NCBI RefSeq assembly: GCF_963576615.1
Contig: NC_088717.1
Location: 14,928,108-14,992,107 of the forward strand
Direction of reading: 5' to 3'
Length of the DNA stretch: 64,000 nt
From: Watersipora subatra
Taxonomy: Eukaryota > Bryozoa > Gymnolaemata > Cheilostomatida > Watersiporidae
The notes beneath the pieces are model-generated. The model saw only the letters and a list, made by a program, of their open reading frames with translations. It was not told the origin of the DNA and made no database searches. Shown here in pieces: positions 32,200 through 42,779 of the stretch (position 1 is its first letter; each line of letters opens with the position of its first letter). A program made the translations under genes and the position numbers.

Positions 32200-33082
32200 A
32201 TGACACTAATAACCTAGGAGTCGACAGGACATTTTATTTAGCCCACCGAAAATGGGGTGACTCAGTGTCAAAGGAGGATGTAGAACAGGTAGTCAAAGAG
32301 TGTCATGTCTGTAGGCAGGTAGATCCCTCACCAGTGAAATAGGATTGTGGTGAACTGGCTAGTAAAGAAACATGGGTAAGATTAGTATCAGACATCATGC
32401 AATACCGAATAATCCCTTACTTGACAGTAGTTGATTGTGGACCTAGCGGGTTCTCTTTGTGGAGACAACTGAGAAATGAGACAGCTGAGATGGTAGTGAG
32501 AGAGCTCGAACAAATATTTTATGAACGGGGTCCTTCCAAGGAAATTCTGTCTTCCAAGGAATTTTTTCGCCTATGCTACCACAGCCAAGTAATAAAAAAA
32601 CTGGTGGAGAAGTGGGGTATTGACCACATATTTTTTGTGCTTATCGACAGCAAAGGAATGGCATCGCAGAACGACAACACAGAACAATGAAAAGGATGAT
32701 GGCTCGGACAGGTCACAGTGCCAAGGAGATGCTATATTGCCATAATTTCTCTCCAAAGAATGATGGAGCCATTCCTGCTGAAGAGGTGTACAAGTATGAA
32801 GGACAGCATACACCAGATGTTTCTAGAAGTTCCTTTCTGCCCAGGAGTACTGAGCTGAATCCTTTGAAACCAGGAGATCTTGTGTATGTGAAGCCACCAC
32901 GGGCAAGGTGTACAACACAATGGCAAAAGGGCAATGTGACATTATTAGTCTCATACACAGCGGTGAAAGTAGACTTAATGTCCAGACACATTAGTGATTT
33001 GAGGCTTTACCACCCACATTCTGCAGCTGAGTGGGGCAACACATACATAGAAGTGCCAAGCAAGACACCGAACAACAAGTAG
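32200..33082 (+). pseudogene. Outer element integrase, broken
   Basis: Has a zinc-binding remnant CHVCRQVDPSPV, then core pieces DIMQYRIIPYLTVVDCGPSG and ILSSKEFFRL. The second catalytic block has lost the Asp-Asn of SDN. A C-terminal part (32687-33082) has LKPGDLVYVKPP. The fragment 32397-32690 and the following frame are offset from one another. Confidence 0.7.
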
Positions 33083-33303
33083 AAAACGATAGCCTAGAAC
33101 ATGACAATGATGAATTGCAATATGCCCCAGATCAGTTTCAGATCCCAAATGACTGTGATAATCTCGCTAACAATGTCGTGGTTCCTAGTTACTATGTGTG
33201 ACTAACACGAAACAGAAAAACTCCCTCATGGCTTGCTGACTATCATATGTATTAAGTTTTGAACAGCAAAATGTTAATTTTTATTTTAGAAATCAAGGGG
33301 AGG

Positions 33304-33408
33304 TGTGACGATTTATGTTTTAGCATGATTCGCTGACCCAGTGTATTTTGTGTTGTTTAGCTTGAAGGGGATTCCCCTTTTTCCGATGCGCATTGGCTTG
33401 CTTACTAG
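33304..33408 (+). repeat. Outer element 3' LTR, left part
   Basis: Begins TGTGACGATTTATG and matches 28712-28815 with substitutions. Interrupted at ACTAG by the middle element and resumed at 45958. Confidence 0.85.
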
Positions 33409-33594
33409 TGTGATATTATCGGCTCGCTGTAGCTCCGCTCTTGACCGGATGGAAAATGCGAGACCATGAGGGAAGAGCTTCTAGTGACTCGCTTACGACT
33501 TGAAGCTCGGTAAGTAAAGACGTGTTTGTTTTGTCTCCTGATAAGTAATGACTTGTTAAAGAACCCACTGAACTAAAGCCTTTTTTAGTTCACA
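33409..33594 (+). repeat. Middle element 5' LTR
   Basis: 186 bases, TG...CA ends. Shares gaaaatgcgagacc and gttttgtctcctgataagta with the right LTR. Confidence 0.87.
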
Positions 33595-33879
33595 TAGTAC
33601 CACGAGTGTTTACTTTCAGGAGAGAAGTAATACGATAGTGTAGTGATATGGTAATTTGATAGTGTGGTGATAAGTTGATACGATAGTGTAGTGATAAATT
33701 AATACGATAGTGTAGTGCTAAATTAATACGATAATACAGTGATAAGTCGACGTGAGTATATTGAATTGTGTTGGACAATTGTGGAGTGTGCAGACACTCA
33801 GCGAGGTGCGTTGAGGTGTCATGACTACCAATAGATACACAAACGGATTTCAATTGACCATTTCGTTATTATTTCTGTT

Positions 33880-34615
33880 TGTGAAGATTTGCCCATAAAT
33901 AGAGGCAATCTTTATGTTTTTAGTTTGACCTGGTTCGTTGGAAGTTGTTCTCTCTTGAGATTATTGATGAATAGCTTGCGGTTGGTTCAATCAGCTAGTT
34001 ATTTTACAAGGAAACCAAAGCAAGAATAATTTATTAATTAAACAATAAAATGAACACAAGTTTAAAAGTTAATCAAAAAGTTAGACAGTGGCTGTTAAAA
34101 TGAGGAACTGAAACACAGTTGGTAAATACCTGGCGTCGAGAGAGAGAGAGTGTGTAGTAGAAGTCTCAAAAAAATAGAATAAAATGATAATATATGTTCC
34201 TCCAGAGGTTAATACAACAAGCTCGCTGGATAACAATGAAGGGGCCATATATATATAAAAAGTGAGGCCACGCCTTGTTCGGATTAAAATGTTTGAGGAA
34301 TAAGATATACTAAAAATATAACACTATGGTAAATGGGAAATAGTTTTATGGTTGCTTGAAACCATAAAGCTCGGAAAACGGAGAGCCAAGATGGGTAGAG
34401 TTAATTTACTTCGGTTAGATAAATTTTACATAGTCATGCAACCCTAGGCGGAGTATTTCTATGTTCATGTGAATCGTTGATAGATGGTCTTTAGAATGTC
34501 AGTTTGTTGGTGTGAGGGGTATCTGCTGGTTAAGTAAATCTGTATAAATGTTCGGATGAGTGTCATGTTGAGATCCGTTTCGATCGTGGGAATTCGGATC
34601 CGTGGGAACCTTACA
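33880..34615 (-). repeat. Inner element 3' LTR
   Basis: Same length as the 5' LTR; no internal difference was seen by eye beyond one base near its outer end. Confidence 0.92.
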
Positions 34616-34625
34616 CCTCCCCCAT
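34616..34625 (-). promoter_or_regulatory. Polypurine tract of inner element
   Basis: The minus strand reads ATGGGGGAGG directly before the 3' LTR, the usual plus-strand primer. Confidence 0.75.
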
Positions 34626-37000
34626 CCGCCAGTCGAACGGCACGGGAGACGACTCCACACAAGGACATGGTAGTTCGTATTTGGTATATATATATATGTA
34701 TATGGACAATCCCACGATCGTTGGTGATATATAGTTTCTCTGGTACACTCAGGGGTGGCTGGTAAATAAGCGCAGGGTTGCATGACTCCCAATTCGTCCA
34801 CATTCACGAACTCTACCCGGGTTGGTTATCCGTCCTCCAGAGCCGACTGCCAGGCTAAAACAAAATACACAAACTACAGGAGTAAAAGTTCTCACAAAGT
34901 CGAAGCAAAAACTCTAACCAAATGTACGGAATACCAAAAAGAAAACCATATAAGAAGGAAAACCAAAAAAAACAAAAAAAAACAGAAAGCTATAAGAAAA
35001 ACACAGAACCAACTTAGACAAACAAAGATCTCATCCATGCACCAAACCAATTCGCGTTACTGGCGTACACTTGCCTTGTTAACCAACTGTCCTGGGGGTT
35101 GACCTTCATCTAGCCTCCAGTCCAGTGTCAGGCAGGTCAGGTAGATCTAGATAGCTGGGATAATGTAGACGGTATAGGCAGTTTGGATAGTGTAGAAGGT
35201 TAATATAGCTCGGATAATGTAGACAATGTAGATAATGGAGACAGCTGACGCTGCAGGCAACTTCCTGGTCCTCTGCGCCTAACAGTAATAAAAACAAACA
35301 GCAGCACAAGTGTTCCTTTCATTTTTTTTTTTTTTTTTTTTTTCTGGCAATGTGGGTGACTTTGGCTGCTTCCTCTTGCACGAGATACTATCTACTCACT
35401 CATTTGGAGGGAGGCGGGTCAGAGACAATGGCTCTCATGACTTAGAAGCCTCCCTCAGTGGTAGAACAGGCCCCATAAGGTCATTGAAGGACAGACATAT
35501 TGTGGCTATGGGTTGTGGTGGGTCGTAAGGCATTGACAATGTCTGCATGCAGTCTCAAAGTTCTATCTCAAGGTCCTGTCTCCTCAAGGCTAACCAAGCG
35601 GGGAGGGGTAGGAACCTATAACTTAAACCATGATTATGGCATGCGAATGGCCAAAGCCAGGCCTCTTCTTCCAAAAAGGTTCCATGATTAAACATGTTTA
35701 CAATTACTTTTGTTTAAAATTAAATCCGTTAAGAAAATTTATTCATAAAATCCATGTAATGCACCTGTGCTCAGTATAATTCCAGTTTCAACTAAAAACA
35801 TTATTACTTATTCAAACCAACAATTCAAATTAATCTCAGTAAAGTATGCTGGATAGGTGCCACCCCCGTCGGTGGTTCGGCAGCAAGGTTTTTGTCGTGT
35901 GTCATCCTTTTGCAACTTGCATTTCCGTACCTGGACCCTACGGGGTGCCACCTCTTCTTTCGTAGGATGTAATAGATCCTTAGCGAGAGACATTCGGTCT
36001 TGTCAGTCCTAAAGGAACCCTCCGACTCCCTGCAACGATACCTATCACCTCCCTTCACCCACGCTACTGGGATCTTACGGATCCCTCATTTACCACCTCA
36101 TCAGGTTAGTACTGTTAAAATATTCTACATGTATCTGTGACAAGGGACTACATGGCATAATATAAAGTATAAGGTCATAGAAAGTGGTTGTAGTGGCCCA
36201 CCAGCTGGGTCACTCGATGAACATAACAGGAGTGTACCAGATTAAATTAAAACACGGTCAGGCTGTGGCGATAACCTACTTGTATAGGGTACGCCATTGT
36301 GCTACAACATTGATTGGGTTAGAATAGTTAGTCCGGATAATTACTAAGGAGTATTGCCAAAATCAACCAAGCGTGAACGTTCCTACGCTCGCCTTATGAA
36401 CTGAGGCGAGAGTGTTATAATAAATTTCATGATTGACAGGTGTAGCCACATCAGGAATAATAAACACAGTGGCATCCGAGACCGGCAAGGCTGCGCAAAC
36501 AAAGCGCAAAAATCCATATCAAGGCACCATGAATGGCGGGCACAAAGAGAAACAAAGTATAAAGGATAAACCAAGAGGGAATAAACAACGAATAAAATAT
36601 AAACAATCACCGAGCGTCAGGATTCTACCCCACGTACATAGTTCTACGGATTAAACCATCACCTCTTTTTGTGAAGCATTTTTGTAGCTTCTGATAAGTT
36701 TTTACAAGATACAATAAATCAGCATAGCTTTCTTCTATATCCATACTTGTGACTTATTACTCACAATAAAATTTATTTGCATGGGTAGCGTTCGAGAATT
36801 CAAGGGTTATACATACAACAAGGGCAAGCAGGCGTAAGCCGCGGTCACTGAGCGTGACGGCATAGCTACGAAGGGCATACAATGCTAAATGGAAATTAGC
36901 TAACCAATAGGAAGGGACTACGCTATCGTACGCAAACTCAAAGTTAATAAGTATACGCATAAATGATTATACACAAAAAAAACTAGAAGAAAAGAGAGTG
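34626..37000. other. 3' non-coding region of inner element
   Basis: 2.4 kb between the polyprotein stop and the purine tract. It holds an A-rich tract at 34960-34990, imperfect tandem repeats of atagtgtagaaggt / ataatgtagacaatgt (35155-35245) and a T-run of about 23 at 35320-35343. The open frames here (up to about 110 codons) show no recognisable domain, so this is not an extra accessory gene on present evidence. Confidence 0.55.
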
Positions 37001-40000
37001 TCACTGCGTATTGGACCGCAGGTTATACGTATGGTTCCTGGGCTTAGGCTGAGGAGCGCGTGACTGGTTATTCACGTGCCCGTCTGAAAGGGTATTATCT
37101 ACGTGGCCGTCTGGTGTAGGGATTAACGTTTTGGACACGTAGGCAGGTTTAACAAATTGTGCAAGTGGAGAAGCAGCCCTTTTTAGGCGCTCTAAGTGAA
37201 CAACAAACTCTACTCCGGTAGGATTACCGTCTACATTCATAGCTTTAACACGGGCATTTAATCCTCTCAAGCCAGTCAAGACATAAGGGCCGTGGAACTG
37301 AGACGTGAATTTCTTCACTTTCCCAGGTAGGGTGCGAGGTACTAAGACATAGACTGTATCTCCTACCACATATTTGTGTCGCCTAGCATGCATATCATGG
37401 TAAAATTTGTACGTGCGCTGAGCACTTTCAATATTGTCACTTGCCAAACGCCATGCTACAGCTAAGAATTCACGAGTGGTTTCGGCAACGCTTTTATCTT
37501 CATTATAGGTTTCAGGCAAAGAGGCAGGCACACAGAGATCAAAAGGAATGTCAATTTCCCTCCCGCACTGGAGGTAAGTGGGAGTAAAACCTGTACTGGC
37601 ATGCTGGGTATTATTATAACTGTGAATGACAAAGGGGGTCAACTTATCCCAGTCGTCCTGGCATGAGCTGACCATGGTTGCCATCAGATTACTGTAAGTG
37701 GAAAAGAAACGCTCAATGAGGCCATTAGTGGCCGGGTGAAAGGGGGTAGTCTCTTTCTTCTCAATTCCCAACAGGGAGGTCAGTTCCTTCATAACCCCGT
37801 TCACAAATTCGCCACCATTGTCGCTCAGCAGGACGCCTGGCATGCCTAGTGGCAATATCACGTGCTGAACCAAAGCCTCGGCCACTGTGGCCTTGGCCTT
37901 GTCAGGCACTGGTACTGCCACCACGTACTTTGTGAAGCAACACTGAAATGCCAGTATGTACCGATTGCCCTGCTGAGTGACAGGTAGTGGCCCAAGCATG
38001 TCTGTACTCACCCTAGCGAAGGGGCGTTCGCATCCTAGTGGCTGGAGTGGGTACACCGGCTTGGAATGAGTTCTCTTTCTCTGATTGCAGAGTACACAGG
38101 CTTCCACGAAGGCAGCAACGGTCTGGTGCATTCCCAGCCAGTAGTATTTCTGGGCTAGCCGTCCGAGGGTGCGCTTCCTCCCAACATGGCAACCAAACAA
38201 ACCGGAATGGTATGCCTGCAACACGTCAAGCTGCATGGAATGAGGTACGCAAAGTAACGGGCGAGTGCTGCCGGCAGGATGGAAGTAGAGCACGTGACCA
38301 TGGACGGAGTACTTGTCGCGATGTAATTGGAGGTGTCGCTTCTGGGTCACGTCCAGCTGGTGTGGAATGGTCCCGCTTTGTAGGAGGCCGAGAATCTGTC
38401 CCAGGAAGTGGTCCTCTCTCTGTCTCCTACTCCATACGTTGTTGTAGGTGACGAAGGCTGAGCGGTCTCTATCCTCCTCGCTGTCCAACTCCAATTGCCA
38501 ATACGCCTTCTGGAGGTCGATAGTTGTGTACAGGCCCTGTCCGGATAGCATCTCCCGCACGGAGTCTTGATGTGGAAGGGGATGACACAGCTTCTTGGTG
38601 GCAGCGTTGATCGCCCGATAGTCTGTGCACAGTCGCCAAGCTCCTTCCTTCTTCTTCACTAATAGGACCGGGGATGCCCATGCTGATTGGTTTCCGGGCT
38701 CAATTAGACCTGCCTGGGCTCCAGTATCGATCAGGGCGTCCATCGGGGTCCCGTTCACCTTCAAGCGGGTCAAGGACAGGTGTGAGGAGGAGGAGCCACA
38801 GAGAAGGTCATGTACAGTCGGAGCGAACCTAGCCGACCGCCGGGGGCGGCCCCTCCTGGGTCTCCGAGTCGGACGAGGAAGCGTTCTTGACGGGTCGTCC
38901 TCATACAACTCACTGGTTATTGGAGTATCCTTGCGGGAAGGAGGATGAGGCGGAGCCGTGAGAGCCATCTCAGCGGGGTCCTCCGCCTCAGCTGAGTCCT
39001 GGCGGATTTCCCCAGCGCCCTGCTGGTTGACCTGCACCGAGAGGTTAGTACTTGCTCCCGAGCCATTAGTGCCACCACCCCACATATAGTTATTTAGCCT
39101 CTGCTTTGGTTCCTTCAACAGAGACTTACAGCGAGTACATGTTCTAATTAATAGCCACAAGGTTTTTATTGTTACAATGATACAACAAACAAAAATCCAC
39201 AATTGTTTTAGGTCTACTTCTTTTAAATTTGTTAGAAAAGCAAAAGTTCCCTTTTTAACTATGGACCGGGCCATGGTTCCAGCCTGTTGCTGCGGGTCGG
39301 CATGTACGTGAGAAGAGATTCCTAGATATTCGAGAACGGCTTTTTGTTTTGCATTTTCTCCCTGCAAGTCATTTAAACTATATTTGTGTCCGAATTCCTT
39401 CCAGTCATGTAAGACAAGATTGTGAATGATGGTGCCATTAAGTGGGAAGGCTGTCGATGAGTAGTTCAGAGAGACCAGATTTAGTGTGTCAGTTTTGCCT
39501 ATTTCTGTCAGTGTGCCGGTTTGGTGATGGTAGAAATAAGCCTTATCGCTCAACACCACAGGTATTTCCACATCTAAGGCACAGTCGTCTGAATGAGTGT
39601 TTCTGTAGAGGATATGCGTGTGCGTGTCCATGAATAGAGTCATGTTTTCGTCATTAATTATGACTGTCATTGGGATTCTGTCACTGCAGGTGTCTGAGGC
39701 GATGATATGGTAATCGTCTACCGGCTCACATGGATAAGCCGTAATGAGATTTCCAGTTAGTCGCGCAAACAAGTAAGTCTGTTTAGTCAACAGTCTAGTA
39801 GCTAAGGTGGGGTTACCTGCTAATGAAGTAGTTAGTAGTTGGGTCGTAGTTTTCATGTATTGGCAAGTGGCAGCAAGGGCAGCTCGGAACATGGTAACTA
39901 GGTTATCTCTCATCCTCCACTCCACCGCTTGCAGGCGGGCATTCAGCTCCGAACTGACCACCAGACCCCCTTTATTCGGCTCTGCCTCCCTTCGTCCTCT

Positions 40001-42586
40001 GGACTGGGGTCTCCTCACGGCGATCTGCTGGTCAGATATTTCGAGCTGTCCGCCACACTGCGCACTCATGGTGAAGGTGGTGTTTCGGGTGAAGGTCAGT
40101 GCCAATTCACCATCTTCCGAGAGCCACGTATTAGCTTGCGCTTGTCCGTCATACTTCCTCTGAAACAGGAAGTCACATGTCTCATTTTTGTCCGGGGTCC
40201 ACATTAGAAAAGACCCGTCCCTAAGGCTACATGTACCTTGCTCGTAAATACAGTGTGACACCACTCCAACCACGCTCTCCATAACCTCGCCATCCCCATG
40301 TCTCTTTAAGACTATGGTCTCGTAGAGGTATGCGTTCGAGGCCGTGAAGGAGTAGGTCTGACAGCATTTAAAGCCGGATATGTACCTGACGTCAACCTTA
40401 TTGTCGGTCTTGTAAACCCCGTTTGCTTCAGTCATCGCTCCAAAGTCGCTCGTTTTTTGGTCTCTCATTCTTACACATGAGTCAAAGGTCACAGGCTGTG
40501 TTTTGTAGTCAATAGTCTTTTTCCTATTACCGCCTACAAAATTTGCGGAGGAAGTCACCAAGGTCTGTACTACTTTGCACACTATTGCGTTGGTCCGGTA
40601 TTGCGCATGGTTCTGTCTATATAGCTCAATAGTCATGGGGGTTGGTTCAGGTATCAGGTCAGCAGAAGGTAGGACACAAGTCGGGGTCTCAGGTAGTCTA
40701 AACCGAGCAATTGGGTTCGACGTACGACAGATCATAGGGGTAGTGGCCGCACAAGTCGGTAGGCAAAGGAGTATCAGTATGGCATAAGTCCTTAAGAGTC
40801 CATCATTCAGTCCGTTCATAATCCCTATCAGTCCATTGGTCATCGTAATCAACATTGAACGGGAGTTGCTTCCCCTCTTAAGTTTTATGTATGTATTTGT
40901 CAGGCATGTCATGATCAGTATAAGTAAAGTCAGCAGAAATGAATATTGATGCTTACTTGTTGTAGGTGCGGAAGGAGGGTGTCCGGGTGCCTGCGTTGCT
41001 AGCAAGGCTTCTGTGCTAACCTTTACACCACCGATGCCACCCTCATCATTCGGCTCGGGCCGCAGGTCCACGACCTCAAGAAAACTGACATCAAACACAG
41101 CACAGTTGTTAGCGGTCCGAGCCCGCCCTGAACGCTGCCCATGCGGAGGTCGGGAGGGTCTAGCCCCCGGCCCGCGCATAGGAGCGCCCGGCGTGTTCGG
41201 GTTGCCAAAAGGAGGCGGGGGCCCAGGAACCATGGCCTCCCGAGGGGGATAATACGCCGCTCCCTCAAAGTAGGAGTCAGGAGGCCGTACCTGGCGCGGA
41301 TTCTCCCAATCAGGTTGGTAACCGCGAGGTGGCTCCCACTCCCTAGGAGAGGGGTTAGTTAGCATACGGTTAGAAGGGTGTTGTCTCTCACCATGGTTAG
41401 GTTTTCGGGAGGGACATGTCTTACGGAAATGTTGCAAGCTCCCACACTCAAAGCAACCCTTCTCCCTACGTAGATTTTGACTCTCCGCTCTTTTAGGGGT
41501 GAATCTCCGATTTTGGGGTATATCAGCCATACCCATGCTATCGGACGATTCATACCCTTCACCCCGGCCGCGCAGGGTGCCTATAGCCCTCTGCCCAGTC
41601 TCTACACTGCAAGCCATCTTGACTATCTCATCGATAGCCTTGTCAGAGACAGTTAATAAGTTTTTGCGAATGTTATCTACTAGGTTAAGCTTGAAATGCA
41701 AAGATACAAAGGGGTCTGACAATGGGGTCCCACTAGCAGTAACAACTTTCCTAAACCGTTCGTAATACTCCTTTACAGACTCACGGGGAAGTTGTTTGGT
41801 CATGGAAATCTCAAGAGCAGCTTGATCTGACCCTCTACTTGCCCCCAGCTTTATCTTCATCTCATTGCACAGCTCTTTGTAAGTAATGTTTCTATCTTTA
41901 TGAATAATTTCGTCGTAATACCCTTTTGGTATGCTCAATAGATAAAAACCCAATACTGCTGTTTGGCTTTTGTCTGGCACTCTATTGAAAATACAACAGG
42001 TTTCAAATTTTGACAGGAATTCGGGCCAAGTCAGATCACCCGTCTCCCCCGCAAATCCCTTCAATGCAAATTTCAACCAATCCCTGGGATTGCCCCCTGT
42101 GTCGTCAGACCTCTGGGTAATTTGCCGGGAGTTCCCAACACCAAAATCACCACCACCACCATGCATCAATTCCCCTTCACCAGTTAGCCCAACACCACCA
42201 GATAAATTAGAACCTACTTCAGATGGCCCTCCTAGCTGCACGTCCTCATCCTCCGATCCTTCGAGGCTTGTCAGGTTCTCCCGTCGGCGGGACCTCCCCA
42301 TCTGTGACTCCTCCTGATCGGTGCGGTGCAGGTCGCGAACCTGCCTTACCCGCTCGCGGATCTCTCTTGACGTCTCGGCCACGACCCCTGCCAGGGAGTC
42401 CACCAGCTCCTTTGCTCTCTGGCTGGTCCTCTCCTCTGATGCCTGCAGGTCGGCTCTCAGCTCTGTCATCTGCTGTTCCTGTTGGGATGCGGCCTGTTGC
42501 ATCGCATCCCTAAGTGCCGTCATCATCTCCTCTCGAAAAGCCTGGATGCTCTCCACTACTGCCTGTTTCACTTGTTCCTCAGCCAT
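37001..42586 (-). CDS. Gag-Env-like-protease/RT remnant-integrase polyprotein, 1861 codons
   Basis: One open frame from ATG 42584-42586. Approximate residues: 1-100 coiled-coil Gln/Glu-rich Gag N-terminus; 160-340 capsid-like; zinc knuckle C378-x2-C381-x4-H386-x4-C391; 400-540 Pro-rich; 597-613 hydrophobic leader-like TYAILILLCLPTCA; 614-1127 Cys-rich, N-glycosylation-rich glycoprotein-like ectodomain with RGRR at 863-866 (furin consensus); about 1128-1149 membrane anchor; retropepsin DTG at 1287; RT fragment 1299-1380 with no YxDD box and no RNase H; integrase zinc domain about 1455-1500; integrase core D1529, D1589, E1625; GPY-type C-terminal domain. Env inside the Gag-Pol frame is unusual, as Env normally follows Pol. 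The ectodomain family is not assigned. Confidence 0.85.
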   Translation of the reverse strand: MAEEQVKQAVVESIQAFREEMMTALRDAMQQAASQQEQQMTELRADLQASEERTSQRAKELVDSLAGVVAETSREIRERVRQVRDLHRTDQEESQMGRSRRRENLTSLEGSEDEDVQLGGPSEVGSNLSGGVGLTGEGELMHGGGGDFGVGNSRQITQRSDDTGGNPRDWLKFALKGFAGETGDLTWPEFLSKFETCCIFNRVPDKSQTAVLGFYLLSIPKGYYDEIIHKDRNITYKELCNEMKIKLGASRGSDQAALEISMTKQLPRESVKEYYERFRKVVTASGTPLSDPFVSLHFKLNLVDNIRKNLLTVSDKAIDEIVKMACSVETGQRAIGTLRGRGEGYESSDSMGMADIPQNRRFTPKRAESQNLRREKGCFECGSLQHFRKTCPSRKPNHGERQHPSNRMLTNPSPREWEPPRGYQPDWENPRQVRPPDSYFEGAAYYPPREAMVPGPPPPFGNPNTPGAPMRGPGARPSRPPHGQRSGRARTANNCAVFDVSFLEVVDLRPEPNDEGGIGGVKVSTEALLATQAPGHPPSAPTTSKHQYSFLLTLLILIMTCLTNTYIKLKRGSNSRSMLITMTNGLIGIMNGLNDGLLRTYAILILLCLPTCAATTPMICRTSNPIARFRLPETPTCVLPSADLIPEPTPMTIELYRQNHAQYRTNAIVCKVVQTLVTSSANFVGGNRKKTIDYKTQPVTFDSCVRMRDQKTSDFGAMTEANGVYKTDNKVDVRYISGFKCCQTYSFTASNAYLYETIVLKRHGDGEVMESVVGVVSHCIYEQGTCSLRDGSFLMWTPDKNETCDFLFQRKYDGQAQANTWLSEDGELALTFTRNTTFTMSAQCGGQLEISDQQIAVRRPQSRGRREAEPNKGGLVVSSELNARLQAVEWRMRDNLVTMFRAALAATCQYMKTTTQLLTTSLAGNPTLATRLLTKQTYLFARLTGNLITAYPCEPVDDYHIIASDTCSDRIPMTVIINDENMTLFMDTHTHILYRNTHSDDCALDVEIPVVLSDKAYFYHHQTGTLTEIGKTDTLNLVSLNYSSTAFPLNGTIIHNLVLHDWKEFGHKYSLNDLQGENAKQKAVLEYLGISSHVHADPQQQAGTMARSIVKKGTFAFLTNLKEVDLKQLWIFVCCIIVTIKTLWLLIRTCTRCKSLLKEPKQRLNNYMWGGGTNGSGASTNLSVQVNQQGAGEIRQDSAEAEDPAEMALTAPPHPPSRKDTPITSELYEDDPSRTLPRPTRRPRRGRPRRSARFAPTVHDLLCGSSSSHLSLTRLKVNGTPMDALIDTGAQAGLIEPGNQSAWASPVLLVKKKEGAWRLCTDYRAINAATKKLCHPLPHQDSVREMLSGQGLYTTIDLQKAYWQLELDSEEDRDRSAFVTYNNVWSRRQREDHFLGQILGLLQSGTIPHQLDVTQKRHLQLHRDKYSVHGHVLYFHPAGSTRPLLCVPHSMQLDVLQAYHSGLFGCHVGRKRTLGRLAQKYYWLGMHQTVAAFVEACVLCNQRKRTHSKPVYPLQPLGCERPFARVSTDMLGPLPVTQQGNRYILAFQCCFTKYVVAVPVPDKAKATVAEALVQHVILPLGMPGVLLSDNGGEFVNGVMKELTSLLGIEKKETTPFHPATNGLIERFFSTYSNLMATMVSSCQDDWDKLTPFVIHSYNNTQHASTGFTPTYLQCGREIDIPFDLCVPASLPETYNEDKSVAETTREFLAVAWRLASDNIESAQRTYKFYHDMHARRHKYVVGDTVYVLVPRTLPGKVKKFTSQFHGPYVLTGLRGLNARVKAMNVDGNPTGVEFVVHLERLKRAASPLAQFVKPAYVSKTLIPTPDGHVDNTLSDGHVNNQSRAPQPKPRNHTYNLRSNTQ

Positions 42587-42760
42587 TGTGTGTATTTACC
42601 GTTATTGACTTATTAAGATATTCCAGTTAAGTATATGAATCACTTTTTAAGCAAGTTAATTATCTATTCATTCAACTTATTAACCCAACAATTTATGTTA
42701 CTACTAACTCAAACTCTATTTAACTCAAAGGAATATTATTATTCTATTTACTTTTATTAT

Positions 42761-42778
42761 TCCCGGGTTTCGGCACCA
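42761..42778 (-). promoter_or_regulatory. Primer-binding site, tRNA-Phe type
   Basis: On the minus strand TGGTGCCGAAACCCGGGA starts one base after the LTR. As I recall it, this is the complement of the 3' end of animal tRNA-Phe(GAA): ...TCCCGGGTTTCGGCA plus CCA. Eighteen bases match. Confidence 0.8.
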
Positions 42779-42779
42779 A

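Noticed and set aside
34465-34807. Overlapping ~100-codon minus-strand frames at the edge of the inner 3' LTR
   Set aside because: They run across the LTR boundary and purine tract, have low complexity, and no family resemblance.
38038-38451. 137-codon plus-strand frame and other frames opposite the inner polyprotein
   Set aside because: Shadow frames of the GC-richer coding region on the minus strand; no start context or domain.
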